From: Ruminococcus flavefaciens
Lineage (GTDB): Bacteria; Bacillota; Clostridia; Oscillospirales; Ruminococcaceae
DNA: 64,000 nucleotides
Direction: 5' to 3'
Assembly: GCF_900108555.1 (NCBI RefSeq)
Contig: NZ_FNWV01000001.1
Coordinates: 572,973 to 636,972 of the forward strand
The position numbers and the translations under genes are program-made. The first letter of the stretch is position 1. Each line of letters begins with the position of its first letter. Below are positions 1 to 9,117 of this stretch, in pieces. The notes under the pieces are model-generated. The model searched no databases. It was given only the letters and a program-made list of their open reading frames with translations, and was not told the DNA's origin.

Positions 1-392
1 CAATAACAGAAAACAACGAGATATTCCTTGTTAAGCAGTTCCGCTATCCTTTTCAGACAGTAACAAGAGAAGTACCTGCGGGCAAGCTCGAAAAAGGCGA
101 AGATCACGCCGTATGCGGCAGACGCGAGCTTCTCGAGGAAACAGGCTACACCTGCTCGGAATACGTCTACCTCGGTGAAATGCTGCCTACTCCTGCTTAC
201 AACAGTGAGGTAACATATATGTACCTTGCAAAGGGACTGACTTTCAGCAGCCAGAACCTTGATCCCGATGAATTTCTCGATGTTGAGCGCATACCTCTTT
301 CGGAAGCCGTAAAGCAGGTCATGGACGGTACTATCCGTGACGGCAAAACACAGGTAACCATACTCAAAGCCGCACGTATACTGGGAATATAA
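1..392 (+). CDS. NUDIX hydrolase, probable ADP-ribose pyrophosphatase (5' end cut by window)
   Basis: The reading frame is open from the window edge, so the N-terminus is missing; about 129 residues are visible. The Nudix box is complete: a Gly at the start of GKLEKGE, seven residues, then RELLEETGY, matching G-x5-E-x7-REUxEExGU, which binds the divalent metals. The downstream region (LGEMLPTPAYNSEV, then YLAKGL) resembles ADP-ribose pyrophosphatases of the NudF type, which cleave ADP-ribose to AMP and ribose 5-phosphate in the cytosol. The family and fold are clear. The exact substrate is an inference from overall similarity. The gene ends at a convergent terminator shared with spoVG. Confidence 0.88.
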   Translation, partial: ITENNEIFLVKQFRYPFQTVTREVPAGKLEKGEDHAVCGRRELLEETGYTCSEYVYLGEMLPTPAYNSEVTYMYLAKGLTFSSQNLDPDEFLDVERIPLSEAVKQVMDGTIRDGKTQVTILKAARILGI

Positions 393-418
393 AAAGACCC
401 ACCTCACGGTAGGTCTTT
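393..418. terminator. Bidirectional terminator between the NUDIX gene and spoVG
   Basis: The stem AAAGACC / GGTCTTT (393-399 with 412-418) has inner C-A-C-C / G-G-T pairing and A/T runs outside on both sides. It lies between two convergent genes and can serve both. Confidence 0.7.
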
Positions 419-433
419 AAACAGTGCCATAGA

Positions 434-742
434 TCAAGCCTCTTCAGCTTCTTCAACATTTTCGTTTGCTTCCTCAGCTTCAAGGATAGCAAGCTGTCTT
501 TCGTAAGCTTCGATAACGTTTTCCTCAAAAAGCTTTCTTGCGGAAGCTGATATCGGATGAACGATATCACGGAATACTCCGTTTTCGTCCTTTCTGCTGG
601 GCATTGCCACGAAGAGTCTTTCATCTCCCTGTACCACCTTGATATCATGCACTGCGAGCATATCGTCGATAGTAACCGAAACTACCGCTCTGAGTCTGCC
701 CTCAGACATGATCTTTCTAACCTTTACATCTGTAATTTCCAT
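434..742 (-). CDS. spoVG: SpoVG family regulator
   Basis: This 102-residue protein starts MEITDVKVRK and contains VVQGDERLFVAMPSRK and DIVHPISASARK, the conserved core of SpoVG, a small nucleic-acid-binding regulator. In Bacillus it affects asymmetric septation; in other Firmicutes it affects capsule, cell-wall and virulence genes. Length is normal for the family, and the C-terminal 20 residues are almost all Glu, Ala and Asn, as in many homologues. A strong AAGGAGG site lies 6 bases upstream of the ATG, and a well-formed promoter lies further up. It is monocistronic and divergent from murC. SpoVG occurs in non-spore-formers too, so it does not prove sporulation. Confidence 0.95.
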   Translation of the reverse strand: MEITDVKVRKIMSEGRLRAVVSVTIDDMLAVHDIKVVQGDERLFVAMPSRKDENGVFRDIVHPISASARKLFEENVIEAYERQLAILEAEEANENVEEAEEA

Positions 743-1111
743 AGATTTTCCTCCTTAAACGTCTATGAACTCCTTGGTCTGACTGCTGATTTTCTTTATA
801 TCTCCCACATTACGCAGCAGTTAGTAAACCTATAAACTATTATAGCGTATATTTTGTAAAAATGCAAGCTAAATTTTGTTTTTATAAGGAAAAAATCTAA
901 TTATTTCAAGTCAAAGCGATGAAAACTTTGTGAAAAGCGCGTGACAGCGTTGTTTTGACCTCTCTGTAAACATCATGAGATCACAAATACTGTTAACATT
1001 TTCCGTTTTTCAGCACAAGAAAATATCAGTTCATCATAAATAATGGACTGTTTATATCTCCCGATACTATTCGGGCATATACTATTATAATATATAAGAA
1101 AGGTGATCATT
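743..1111. other. Divergent intergenic region spoVG / murC
   Basis: This 369-base AT-rich stretch has no credible gene. It holds the spoVG promoter, a TATAAT at 1086-1091 that is probably the murC -10 but lacks a recognisable -35, and a small hairpin CCCGA/TCGGG at about 1060-1075. I see no repeat family member here. Confidence 0.6.
839..867 (-). promoter_or_regulatory. spoVG promoter
   Basis: On the minus strand TTGCAT (862-867) and TATAAT (839-844) are separated by 17 bases. The predicted transcript has a leader of about 90 bases before spoVG. Confidence 0.7.
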
Positions 1112-2527
1112 TTGGATACCAATATTTTAAACGGTAAAAAGCACATTCATTTCATAGGCATAGGCGGTTCGGGTATGTACCCTCTTGCACAGATACTCCA
1201 CTCTCAGGGCTACTACCTTACAGGCTCTGACAATAATGAGACCGAGACCCTTGATGCTGTAAGAAAAATGGGTATTCCCGTTTTCATAGGTCAGAGAGCA
1301 GAAAATATTGAGGGTGCTGACCTTATCGTACACACTGCCGCTATCATGGCTGACAACCCCGAGCTCGTAGCCGCAAGAGCAAGCGGAGTCCCTGTGCTTG
1401 AACGTGCAGACCTTCTCGGTATCGTAACCAGCTGGTACAGCAACGCTATCTGCGTTTCGGGTACTCACGGCAAGACCTCGACCACCTCAATGATAACACA
1501 GATACTTTACACAGCAGGCATCGACCTCTCGGCATATATTGGCGGAAAGCTCCCCTGCATCGGCGGAAGCGGCATTGCAGGCAAAAGCGATATCATGGTA
1601 TGCGAGTCCTGCGAATTCGAGGATCACTTCCTTAAATTCTTCCCCGATATATCCGTAATACTCAACATCGACGCCGATCACCTTGATTACTTCGGCACAC
1701 TTGAAAATATCATCAAGTCTTTCCATAAATTCAACGAGAACACTTCAAAGTGTATCATCGTAAACGGCTCTGACGCAAACTCAATGAAGTCACTTGAAGG
1801 CATTACAGGCAAAGAGATAATCACCTTCGGCAAGGACAGCTCCTGCGATTACTATCCCGAGAATGTAAAGCACGAAAACGGTCTCCTCACCACTTACGAC
1901 GCTATGTACAAGGGCGAAAAGCTTGGCACTGTTACTCTTCACGTTGCAGGAATACACAATGTCCTCAACTCACTTGCAGCAGTTGCCGCTGCCCGTTATG
2001 TTGGCACTGATTTCAAGTTCATACAGAAAGGACTTGAGGACTTCCGCGGTGCTAAACGCCGTTTCGAGAAGCTCGGCTTTGAAAAGGGCATAACTGTAGT
2101 CGATGACTACGCTCACCACCCAACAGAGCTTGAAGCTACTCTCAATGCAGCTATGGAGATGAACTTCAACCACGTATGGGCTGTGTTCCAGCCTTTCACA
2201 TTCTCACGTACAAAGCTACTGCTTGACGACTTTGCAAGAGTCTTACAGATACCCGACCACGCAGTCCTTACCGACATAATGGGAAGCCGCGAAAAAAACA
2301 CCTACGGTATCTTCACCCGTCACCTTGCAGAAAAGATACCGAACTGCATATGGTTCCCGCAGGACGAGACAGCTGAATGGACAGACGAAAGAAAATATGC
2401 TAACTTTGAACAGATATGCGACTATGTATGCGATCACGCTGAGGAGGGCGACCTTGTCATAACTCTCGGCTGCGGTGACGCTTACAAGATCGCTAAGATG
2501 ATACTGAAAAAGCTTTCGGAGGAATGA
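1112..2527 (+). CDS. murC: UDP-N-acetylmuramate--L-alanine ligase (MurC)
   Basis: MurC adds L-Ala to UDP-MurNAc with ATP, the first amino-acid step of peptidoglycan precursor synthesis in the cytosol. The protein has the N-terminal dinucleotide-like motif GIGGSGM, the Mur-ligase P-loop GTHGKTSTT, the central NIDADHLDYFG segment and the C-terminal DDYAHHPTE motif typical of MurC. I chose TTG at 1112 as start because AAAGGTG (1099-1105) sits 6 bases ahead of it. An upstream in-frame GTG at 1103 lies inside that ribosome site and is less likely. Length is about 471 residues, normal for the family. The stop overlaps the start region of lexA, so the two genes form an operon. Confidence 0.95.
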   Translation: MDTNILNGKKHIHFIGIGGSGMYPLAQILHSQGYYLTGSDNNETETLDAVRKMGIPVFIGQRAENIEGADLIVHTAAIMADNPELVAARASGVPVLERADLLGIVTSWYSNAICVSGTHGKTSTTSMITQILYTAGIDLSAYIGGKLPCIGGSGIAGKSDIMVCESCEFEDHFLKFFPDISVILNIDADHLDYFGTLENIIKSFHKFNENTSKCIIVNGSDANSMKSLEGITGKEIITFGKDSSCDYYPENVKHENGLLTTYDAMYKGEKLGTVTLHVAGIHNVLNSLAAVAAARYVGTDFKFIQKGLEDFRGAKRRFEKLGFEKGITVVDDYAHHPTELEATLNAAMEMNFNHVWAVFQPFTFSRTKLLLDDFARVLQIPDHAVLTDIMGSREKNTYGIFTRHLAEKIPNCIWFPQDETAEWTDERKYANFEQICDYVCDHAEEGDLVITLGCGDAYKIAKMILKKLSEE

Positions 2528-2529
2528 TT

Positions 2530-3111
2530 ATGCTCAAGGATAAGGAAATCGCTGTTTTCAACTACATCAAATCCCGTCTAAGCGACGGTATGTCACCTTC
2601 TGTAAGAGAGATAATGGACGCTATGGGCTTCAAGTCCACATCAACTGCCCACCGTTATATCGAGACTCTCGTCCGCAATGGGCTCATCGAGAAAACAGGC
2701 AACCTGAACCGCACCCTGCGCCTGCCAAACAGTGGTACTACTTCTGTTCCCGTTATGGGCACTGTCACAGCAGGCAAGCCTATCACAGCTGTTGAAGATA
2801 TCACGGGATATATCGGCTTTGAAGCTCCGGGAGTTGATCCGCAGGACCTTTTTGCACTGAAAATACGCGGCGAGAGCATGATAAACGCAGGTATCCTCGA
2901 CGGTGATATAGTTATCGTTCAGCGCGTGAATTACGCTGAAAACGGCGATATCGTAGTAGCCTTTATCGGCCGTGAGGAGGCTACTGTCAAGACCTTCTAC
3001 AAGGAACGCGGACACTACCGTTTGCAGCCCGAAAACGATACTATGGAGCCTATCATCGTGGACGAAGTGGAAGTTCTCGGCAAAGTCATCGGCTTAAAGC
3101 GTTATTATTGA
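2530..3111 (+). CDS. lexA: LexA repressor
   Basis: LexA represses the SOS regulon and is inactivated by RecA-stimulated self-cleavage. The 193-residue protein has an N-terminal winged helix (about residues 1-65, with SPSVREIMDAMGFKSTSTA) and a C-terminal S24 peptidase domain. The cleavage bond is Ala81-Gly82 in VTAGKPI, with catalytic Ser116 in RGESM and Lys154 in ATVKTF. GGAGG at 2518-2522 is 7 bases ahead of ATG 2530; the ATG at 2524 is too close to it. The murC stop at 2525-2527 lies in this junction, so expression is coupled to murC. I see no clear LexA box upstream of murC, so autoregulation is not obvious. Confidence 0.95.
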   Translation: MLKDKEIAVFNYIKSRLSDGMSPSVREIMDAMGFKSTSTAHRYIETLVRNGLIEKTGNLNRTLRLPNSGTTSVPVMGTVTAGKPITAVEDITGYIGFEAPGVDPQDLFALKIRGESMINAGILDGDIVIVQRVNYAENGDIVVAFIGREEATVKTFYKERGHYRLQPENDTMEPIIVDEVEVLGKVIGLKRYY

Positions 3112-3352
3112 GCCCTTAGCCGTTAGCCGTCAGCTTGTAGGGGACGGCGTCCTCGACGTCCCTCAGACAGACGTTACTACGATAAATCGGAATTTTGCGC
3201 ATAAGCGCAAAGTTGAGAGTTGAGAATTGAGAGTTGTGGTATCGCCTGCGGCGATACTATTTAAATAACGTGAGCGCAGCGAACACATTAACTCTCAACT
3301 CTACACTCTCAACTCTAAACTGAATCAAAATTTAGCAAAGCTAAATTCTGAT
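3112..3352. repeat. Composite intergenic repeat element 1 (palindrome plus 7-base repeats)
   Basis: After lexA come degenerate repeats (TTAGCCGTTAGCCGTCAGC), then a palindrome GTAGGGGACG...CGTCCC at 3137-3163. Next is a run of TTGAGAG-type heptamers (3211-3236), a hairpin TATCGCC/GGCGATA (3240-3256), and the complementary AACTCTCAACTC run (3290-3317), so the two runs can pair into a long stem. No reading frame with a ribosome site is present. It resembles the second element at 15869-16215 in layout but not in heptamer sequence. Confidence 0.65.
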
Positions 3353-3395
3353 TTATCTCAGACTCTCAACTAAACCAACTCCGAGGTAAAAAAAC

Positions 3396-3872
3396 ATGAC
3401 ACTAAACGAAATAATGGCACTTATTGACCGTTCTTTATTTGCCGAAATTGGATACACCGACGAACAAAACCGACAGAATATACGCAAGGTTTTCTGTGTA
3501 TGGCACAAGGGCTTGGGCAGACATCTTATCTCCACGAATACAAGTTCGAGCCATGTAAAGAGCCTGATGAAAAACAATAACGTCTGCCTGTACTTCTCAG
3601 ATGATACGACCTTCGAGGGCGTATGCCTGTACGGAAAAGCTGAGATACGCTCCGAAAGAGAATACAGAGAACTTCTCTGGAATGAGGGCGATGAAAAGTA
3701 CTATCCCAAGGGCATAGATGATGAGGACTACTGCGTTCTGGAAATTATAGCCGAAAGCGGCAGATCTTACCGCTTTGACGGAAAAGGTGATCTTTCAAAG
3801 ACAGAGATAGACTCATTTGACAGTGACAAAAAATACGAAAACGGATATTCAAAGTTCAGTGAAAAGAGTTGA
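3396..3872 (+). CDS. Pyridoxamine 5'-phosphate oxidase-family (FMN split-barrel) protein
   Basis: This 158-residue protein has the pattern of small FMN-binding split-barrel proteins: an N-terminal helix (MTLNEIMALIDRS), strands with HLISTNTSSSHV and NVCLYFSD, then FEGVCLYGKAEI. The family includes flavin reductases and general-stress proteins; substrates for such small members are mostly unknown. GAGGT lies about 10 bases ahead of the ATG. The stop is followed within a few bases by the next gene, suggesting co-transcription. The fold assignment is reasonably firm; function is not assigned. Confidence 0.75.
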   Translation: MTLNEIMALIDRSLFAEIGYTDEQNRQNIRKVFCVWHKGLGRHLISTNTSSSHVKSLMKNNNVCLYFSDDTTFEGVCLYGKAEIRSEREYRELLWNEGDEKYYPKGIDDEDYCVLEIIAESGRSYRFDGKGDLSKTEIDSFDSDKKYENGYSKFSEKS

Positions 3873-3877
3873 TAACA

Positions 3878-4579
3878 ATGCAGGATAAGCAACAGAATAA
3901 CGATCTTAACGACATACTGTCAGCCTTTAAGTCAGCTGCGTCCGACGACGAAAACTCTTCGGGACAGAAAATGAGCTCCGAGGAAGCTGCGGCAAAAGTC
4001 GAGGAAATGTTTGCCCAGGCAAGGGCTCAGAGTACAGGCAAAAAGAAAAAGCGCGGCAGTTCATCTGCCGAAGAAGCTCCAGCTTCTTTTGAATTGCCCG
4101 AGACAGCTCCAGAACCCTCGGAAGCCGCGGAAAAGAGCACAGGCATATTCACAGGCACAAAGGAAAAGAAAGAAAGTGCAAAAACAAAAGATGAGAGGTT
4201 ACAATCTGATGTTGCCGCACTTTCCGCAGAGCTGACCGAGGGCAGGCTGAGTTCAGAAGAAGCCGAGAAAAAGATCTCCGAGATGCTGACTCTTGCAAGC
4301 TCGCAAAATCAGAAAAAAACAAAGAATTCAGCCTATTCGCCCAAAACAGTCGAAGTAATAGTCCTTACAGTCATTGCTGTTCTGCTTTTTGTTATTACAA
4401 TGGACTCGGGACTACCGGGACCGCTTTCCCCTGTTGCTATCCTTATCCCTGCTCTTTTCGGAATAGGATACAGATATTTCAAGAAACAGCTGCCTATACG
4501 CAAAGCTGTTTCGGAAAGTATCCCGCATATCATAATATCAGCTGTATTTATGATAGGTGTCATTCTCGCCCTTATATAA
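3878..4579 (+). CDS. Hypothetical charged coiled-coil/membrane protein
   Basis: I do not recognise a family. The first 155 residues are rich in Glu, Lys, Ser and Ala, have two similar EEAAAKVEEMF / EEAEKKISEML helices, and look helical or disordered. The last 75 residues hold about three hydrophobic segments (VEVIVLTVIAVLLFVIT, VAILIPALFGIGY, IIISAVFMIGVILALI). The expected topology is a cytosolic N-terminal region with a C-terminal membrane anchor. I chose ATG 3878 over TTG 3869, which overlaps the upstream stop; GAAAAGAG (3861-3868) is a weak ribosome site. It probably shares a transcript with the preceding FMN-type gene. Confidence 0.7.
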   Translation: MQDKQQNNDLNDILSAFKSAASDDENSSGQKMSSEEAAAKVEEMFAQARAQSTGKKKKRGSSSAEEAPASFELPETAPEPSEAAEKSTGIFTGTKEKKESAKTKDERLQSDVAALSAELTEGRLSSEEAEKKISEMLTLASSQNQKKTKNSAYSPKTVEVIVLTVIAVLLFVITMDSGLPGPLSPVAILIPALFGIGYRYFKKQLPIRKAVSESIPHIIISAVFMIGVILALI

Positions 4580-4732
4580 GCTGAGAGTTATTATTGCCCC
4601 CCCTTAACAGCTCGATATTGATGGAGAAATATCCCGCTCTGTAATAACGTTCACACTATCAATACGCACTGACAACTTGTCACTAAAATAAAAATTTTTC
4701 AAAAACCTCTTCCATTTCTGCGAAAAATAGTG

Positions 4733-4738
4733 TATAAT
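4733..4738 (+). promoter_or_regulatory. Probable -10 element upstream of zapA
   Basis: A perfect TATAAT lies 39 bases before the zapA ATG. No good -35 is visible at 16-18 bases, so this is tentative. Confidence 0.4.
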
Positions 4739-4777
4739 GTAAGTTGGTTTAAAATACGCCACAGAAAGGACGATACT

Positions 4778-5140
4778 ATGCTTAATGAAGTTAAGGTAAT
4801 CATCTGCGGAAAGGAATACAAGATAAAGACCGCAGAAGCACCTAATTACGTATTTGCTCTTGCAAGAGCACTTGAAACAAAGATCAACGAGATCACCGCA
4901 GCAAGCGGTTCTTCACCCTATGCTGCTTCAATAATGGTCGCTATGGCTCTCCTTGACGACCTCAACAAGGCTAATCAGCGTCTTGACAGTATCCGCGACC
5001 AGACTAAGGAATATGTTGACGAGGCAGGCAGAACACGTATCGAGCGTGACGCTGCACAGAAGGAGATCGAAGTACTCAAATCAAAGATAGTTCAGCTTGA
5101 GAATATGGTAAAGCTCAAGCAGCTCAGTGACAGCATTTAA
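4778..5140 (+). CDS. zapA: Cell division protein ZapA
   Basis: ZapA binds FtsZ and bundles its filaments at midcell. The 120-residue protein has the N-terminal ZapA motif (VKVIICGKEYKIKTAE, then Y-V-x-x-L-A-R-x-L-E), the SSPYAASIMVAMALLDDL segment and a C-terminal coiled coil from about residue 70. AGAAAGGA at 4762-4769 is 8 bases ahead of ATG 4778. An upstream in-frame GTG at 4730 overlaps the -10 box and is rejected. The stop TAA shares its last base with the ATG of the U32 gene, a conserved neighbour in Firmicutes as far as I know. Confidence 0.92.
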   Translation: MLNEVKVIICGKEYKIKTAEAPNYVFALARALETKINEITAASGSSPYAASIMVAMALLDDLNKANQRLDSIRDQTKEYVDEAGRTRIERDAAQKEIEVLKSKIVQLENMVKLKQLSDSI

Positions 5141-7170
5141 TGAATAAAGCCGAAATACTCGCCCCCGCAGGCAGCATGGAGACTTTACAGGCTGCTCTCA
5201 GATCGGGTGCAGACGCTGTATACATAGGCGGCAAGCGTTTTTCCGCCAGAAGCAGTGCTGCAAATTTCTCTGCGGAGGAAATAGCCGAAGCCGCAAGGCT
5301 CTGCCATAAGTACGGTGCAAAGCTGGATCTTGCGGTGAATACTATCATTTCCGATGAAGAAGCCGAAGAGTTCTGCGAATACATCAAAGCCGCTGCAAAA
5401 AGCGGAGTTGACGCGTTCATCGTTCAGGACTGGGGCTGTGCGGAGCTTATACGCCGCTGTGTTCCCGATGCCGTACTTCACGGCTCTACACAAATGTCGG
5501 TGCATACTGCCGAGGGAGCTTCCCTGCTCCGTGAGCTGGGCTATACAAGAGCAGTCCCTGCGCGAGAGCTTGACAAAGCTGCTATTTCACGCATCTGCAA
5601 TGTGGGTATAGAGACCGAGATATTCGTACACGGTGCGCTGTGTATGTCAGTCTCGGGACAGTGCTATATGTCCGCCATGATAGGTTCGCGTTCCGCTAAC
5701 CGCGGCTGCTGCGGACAGGCTTGCAGACTGCCGTTCTCGGCTGTGGGAAATAAGAGCAAAGCCGTATTGTCGCTGAAAGACCTATCTCTCCTGCCATATG
5801 CACAGGAGCTTGCCGAAATGGGCGTTGACTCATTCAAGATAGAGGGACGCATGAAACGCCCCGAATATGTAGCTTCGGCAGTACACGAACTCAAAGCTTC
5901 TCTTGACGGTGAAGCCCCCGATATGAAGCTTCTGCGCGGAGTTTTCTCACGAAGCGGCTTTACTGACGGCTACTATACCGCGCAGAGAACGGATATGTTC
6001 GGAGTACGCGAGAAGGACGATGTTATTTCCGCTCACGAGCTTATCCCAAAGATACACGAGCTTTATCGCTTTGAGCGCAAGGCTTTTACTGCTGATTTCC
6101 ATGCAGTCATAAAGAATAACACACCTGTGTGCATCACCGCGAACTGCGGCGATATCTCGGTGAGTGCCGAGGGTGATATCCCTCAGCAGGCTATAAAACG
6201 CCCTACCGATATGGATATGCTCACAAAGCAGCTTTCAAAGCTTGGTGATACGGTATTCAGCTTCGGCAGACTTACTGCCGATATAGATGATGGACTTATA
6301 GTCCCCGCAGGCAAGCTCAACGAGCTGCGCCGCGAAGTGGCTGAAAAGCTCACAGAGCGCATTATATCTGCAAATACACCTGCTTATACCATAACAGACT
6401 ACTTACCGCAGAAGCCTGAACGCTCCGCAGTCTGTATGTCAGAAAAGCTTCCTGTAAGGGCTTTCTGCCGAACAGTAAAACAGGCTGTCATTGCAGCCCC
6501 TCTTTCGGAATATGTAATTATCCCCGAAGAGCTGATAAATGATGAACTTCTCGGTGCCGTGGATACAGGAAAGATAATAGTTTCTCCTCCGCGCTTCATT
6601 GTCAATGAGGAAAAACTCGCAAACAGACTCACAGAGCTGAAAAGCAAGGGCTTGAACAGGCTTTACTGCCATACTCCCGATCATATCGCTATGGGCAGAA
6701 AGTCGGGATACAAGCTCCACGGAAGCTTCACACTGAATGTTTTCAACTCATTCAGTGCGGAATACCTTCACGGTCTCGGACTTGAGGACTGCATTTTCTC
6801 CGTAGAAGCTACCTTGCCGCAGATAGCCAATGTGTGTACATCTCTGCCGATCGGTGCGGCAGTATACGGCAGACTTCCACTTATGCTCACACGAAACTGC
6901 CCAATAAAGAATGAAGTGGGCTGCGGAAAATGCACAAAGAAGCTCATAGACCGCACAGGACGCGAGCTCACTGTAGCCTGCTCAAAGGACTATGTGGAGA
7001 TACTCAACGCCGACAGACTCTCCATGCTCGACAGAACAGACGAGCTGAACAATATATCATTCGGAGTCGCTTATCTCTCAGATGAGGACGATGATATGAT
7101 ACGCTCTGTTCTCACAGGGCGAAAGCCGCAGGGAAACATCACCCGCGGACTATACTACAGAGGTATCTGA
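5140..7170 (+). CDS. U32 family protein with DUF3656 region (RlhA/YdcP-like)
   Basis: This 676-residue protein begins with the U32 TIM-barrel signature (EILAPAGSMETLQAALRSGADAVYIGG) and carries the family signature around EIFVHGALCMSVSGQCYMS, followed by RGCCGQACRLPF. The length and C-terminal half, ending with the Cys pair GCGKC, match the long U32-DUF3656 type. Its E. coli member RlhA makes 5-hydroxycytidine in 23S rRNA; other U32 members are annotated as collagenase-like peptidases. An RNA-modification role is the best inference but is not proven here. It is translationally coupled to zapA (one-base overlap) and followed by dut after two bases. Confidence 0.88.
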   Translation: MNKAEILAPAGSMETLQAALRSGADAVYIGGKRFSARSSAANFSAEEIAEAARLCHKYGAKLDLAVNTIISDEEAEEFCEYIKAAAKSGVDAFIVQDWGCAELIRRCVPDAVLHGSTQMSVHTAEGASLLRELGYTRAVPARELDKAAISRICNVGIETEIFVHGALCMSVSGQCYMSAMIGSRSANRGCCGQACRLPFSAVGNKSKAVLSLKDLSLLPYAQELAEMGVDSFKIEGRMKRPEYVASAVHELKASLDGEAPDMKLLRGVFSRSGFTDGYYTAQRTDMFGVREKDDVISAHELIPKIHELYRFERKAFTADFHAVIKNNTPVCITANCGDISVSAEGDIPQQAIKRPTDMDMLTKQLSKLGDTVFSFGRLTADIDDGLIVPAGKLNELRREVAEKLTERIISANTPAYTITDYLPQKPERSAVCMSEKLPVRAFCRTVKQAVIAAPLSEYVIIPEELINDELLGAVDTGKIIVSPPRFIVNEEKLANRLTELKSKGLNRLYCHTPDHIAMGRKSGYKLHGSFTLNVFNSFSAEYLHGLGLEDCIFSVEATLPQIANVCTSLPIGAAVYGRLPLMLTRNCPIKNEVGCGKCTKKLIDRTGRELTVACSKDYVEILNADRLSMLDRTDELNNISFGVAYLSDEDDDMIRSVLTGRKPQGNITRGLYYRGI

Positions 7171-7172
7171 AT

Positions 7173-7610
7173 ATGAAACTCACCTTCAAAAAACTCGATC
7201 CAAAGGCTGTTATCCCCTCCCGTGCCACAGCAGGGAGCGCAGGTCTTGATCTTTGCGCCTGCCTCGATGAGCCTGTTACTCTCGAAGCAGGAGAGATAAA
7301 AATGATACCCATAGGTATCACTGCACAGCCTGACTGTGATGATATAGCACTGCTCATCTACCCACGCTCGGGACTTTCATCAAAATTCGGAGTCTCCCTC
7401 GCTAACTGCGTCGGTGTTGTTGACAGCGATTACCGCGGAGCATGGTTCGTTCCGCTCATAAACCACGGAAAAGCTCCGTTCACGGTCGAACACGGTATGC
7501 GTATCGCACAGGTGATCCCAACACGTATCTTAATGCCCGAGATAGAAGTCAGTGACGAACTCTCGGAGACTGAGCGCGGAAGCGGCGGCTTCGGCTCGTC
7601 AGGCATCTGA
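7173..7610 (+). CDS. dut: dUTP diphosphatase
   Basis: dUTPase hydrolyses dUTP to dUMP and pyrophosphate, keeping uracil out of DNA and feeding dTMP synthesis. The 145-residue trimeric-type enzyme shows all five motifs: AGLDL (1), PRSGLSSKFG (2), GVVDSDYRG with the catalytic Asp and Tyr (3), HGMRIAQVI (4) and the C-terminal RGSGGFGSSG loop (5). It starts two bases after the U32 stop, so it belongs to the zapA transcript. Nothing is unusual. Confidence 0.96.
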   Translation: MKLTFKKLDPKAVIPSRATAGSAGLDLCACLDEPVTLEAGEIKMIPIGITAQPDCDDIALLIYPRSGLSSKFGVSLANCVGVVDSDYRGAWFVPLINHGKAPFTVEHGMRIAQVIPTRILMPEIEVSDELSETERGSGGFGSSGI

Positions 7611-7647
7611 TATATACTAAGTTTTACAAAAGATTGGAGATATTATT

Positions 7648-7905
7648 ATGAAAAAAACTCTATATTTTCTGCTTCTTCTTATATGCGGCTGTATACTCGG
7701 CGGAATAATCGCAAGTGCGGCTTCGGGCTCATTTGCATGGCTTGGCTGGTCAAGAGGCATCACACTCGCTCCGAGTACATTTGCAACTGATCTTATCTCA
7801 CTTACCTTCGGTTTTTCTGTAAATATCAGCGTTGCACAGGTCATCTGTATCATCGCAGCGATATATGCGTACATAAAGACCGCTCCGAAGGTGATCTCAG
7901 GCTGA
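7648..7905 (+). CDS. DUF4321 small membrane protein
   Basis: This 85-residue protein has two hydrophobic segments (residues 5-24 and about 62-78) around a short loop with SFAWLGWSRGITLAPSTFATDLI, the pattern of DUF4321. The family is often near maf/mreB in Clostridia, as here just upstream of mreBCD. Function is unknown. GGAG lies about 10 bases before the ATG. It probably ends the zapA-dut transcript. Confidence 0.8.
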   Translation: MKKTLYFLLLLICGCILGGIIASAASGSFAWLGWSRGITLAPSTFATDLISLTFGFSVNISVAQVICIIAAIYAYIKTAPKVISG

Positions 7906-8014
7906 AAAATATATCTGCTGTTGTCCTTTTCGACAGTTTTTCATCACCAGCGGACAGTTATGTCACCGTAATACACTAAATTTGTCGGGAAATGCTTTTT
8001 CTCGCCGAAAATTC

Positions 8015-8043
8015 TTGTACATATGTCCCATTGGTGATATAAT
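8015..8043 (+). promoter_or_regulatory. mreB promoter
   Basis: TTGTAC (8015-8020) and TATAAT (8038-8043) are 17 bases apart, with TG one base ahead of the -10 (extended -10). It lies 46 bases before mreB and should drive mreBCD and the PBP gene. Confidence 0.75.
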
Positions 8044-8089
8044 ATAATATGTGTATAACAAGAATTAATGCATTTTAAGGAGCTGCAAA

Positions 8090-9106
8090 ATGTTTACAAA
8101 AGATATTGGCATTGACCTCGGAACTGCTAATACCCTCGTATATATGAGGGGAAAAGGTATAATAATAAGAGAGCCTTCAGTAGTTGCCGTAAATACAAGA
8201 ACGGATAAATGCCGCTATGTCGGTAAGGAGGCAAAGGACGTCATCGGTCGTACTCCCGGTTCTATCGTTGCTGTCAGACCTCTGAAGGACGGCGTTATCG
8301 CCGATTTCGATATAGCTACCACAATGCTTCAGGAATTTATAAGAAAAGCCCTAAAGGGTACTCTTTTTACCAAAGCTAACGTTATCATATGTATACCTTC
8401 GGGCGTTACTGCCGTTGAAAGACGTGCTGTACGTGAGTCCTGCAAAAAGGCAGGCGCTAACAACGTACTCATTATCGAGGAGCCTATGGCTGCCGCTATC
8501 GGTGCAGGTCTCCCCACAAACGCTCCCGCAGGCAGCATGATAGTTGATATCGGCGGCGGTACGAGCGAAGTCGCTGTAATATCAATGGGCGGCATCGTTG
8601 CTTCACGCTCTGTAAGATGTGCAGGCGATGAGTTCGATGCAGCTATCATCAACTATATCAAGAAAAAGTATAATCTCCTTATAGGCGAAAGAACTGCCGA
8701 GAACATCAAGCTGGATATCGGCTCTGCTTTCCCAAGTGAGAAGGAAGAAGCTCAGGAGATAAAGGGAAGAAATCTTCTCAACGGTCTCCCTGAGAATATA
8801 ACAGTTACTTCTGCCGAGATACGTGACGCTCTCGTTGAGCCTCTTTCAAGAGTCATCGACGCTATAAAGTCCACTCTTGAAGAAACTCCTCCCGAGCTTT
8901 CGGCAGATATAATCGACCACGGCATTACTCTCGCAGGCGGCGGAGCACTTCTCCGCGGTCTGGACAAGCTCATAAACCGCGAAACAGGTATGCCCGTTTA
9001 TATCGCAGAGTATCCTCTTGACTGCGTTGCAGAGGGTACAGGCAAGATACTGGAAAATATCAGCGATTATCAGGACGCTCTCACCGAAAACGTCAAGTAC
9101 TATTAA
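8090..9106 (+). CDS. mreB: Rod shape-determining protein MreB
   Basis: This is a 338-residue bacterial actin that polymerises under the membrane and directs lateral wall synthesis. It has the actin ATPase motifs: phosphate 1 ([14 protein letters not shown]), phosphate 2 ([16 protein letters not shown]) and the adenosine motif ([15 protein letters not shown]). Length is normal for MreB/Mbl. AAGGAG lies 9 bases upstream of the ATG. It is first in the mreB-mreC-mreD-PBP2 cluster, 12 bases ahead of mreC. MreB and Mbl cannot be separated from sequence alone; the mreCD context favours MreB. Confidence 0.97.
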   Translation: MFTKDIGIDLGTANTLVYMRGKGIIIREPSVVAVNTRTDKCRYVGKEAKDVIGRTPGSIVAVRPLKDGVIADFDIATTMLQEFIRKALKGTLFTKANVIICIPSGVTAVERRAVRESCKKAGANNVLIIEEPMAAAIGAGLPTNAPAGSMIVDIGGGTSEVAVISMGGIVASRSVRCAGDEFDAAIINYIKKKYNLLIGERTAENIKLDIGSAFPSEKEEAQEIKGRNLLNGLPENITVTSAEIRDALVEPLSRVIDAIKSTLEETPPELSADIIDHGITLAGGGALLRGLDKLINRETGMPVYIAEYPLDCVAEGTGKILENISDYQDALTENVKYY

Positions 9107-9117
9107 GGAGGAGCTTC

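Noticed and set aside
3112..3352. CRISPR array as an explanation for the short repeats
   Set aside because: The repeats are 7 bases, degenerate and inverted, with no spacers of constant length and no cas gene.
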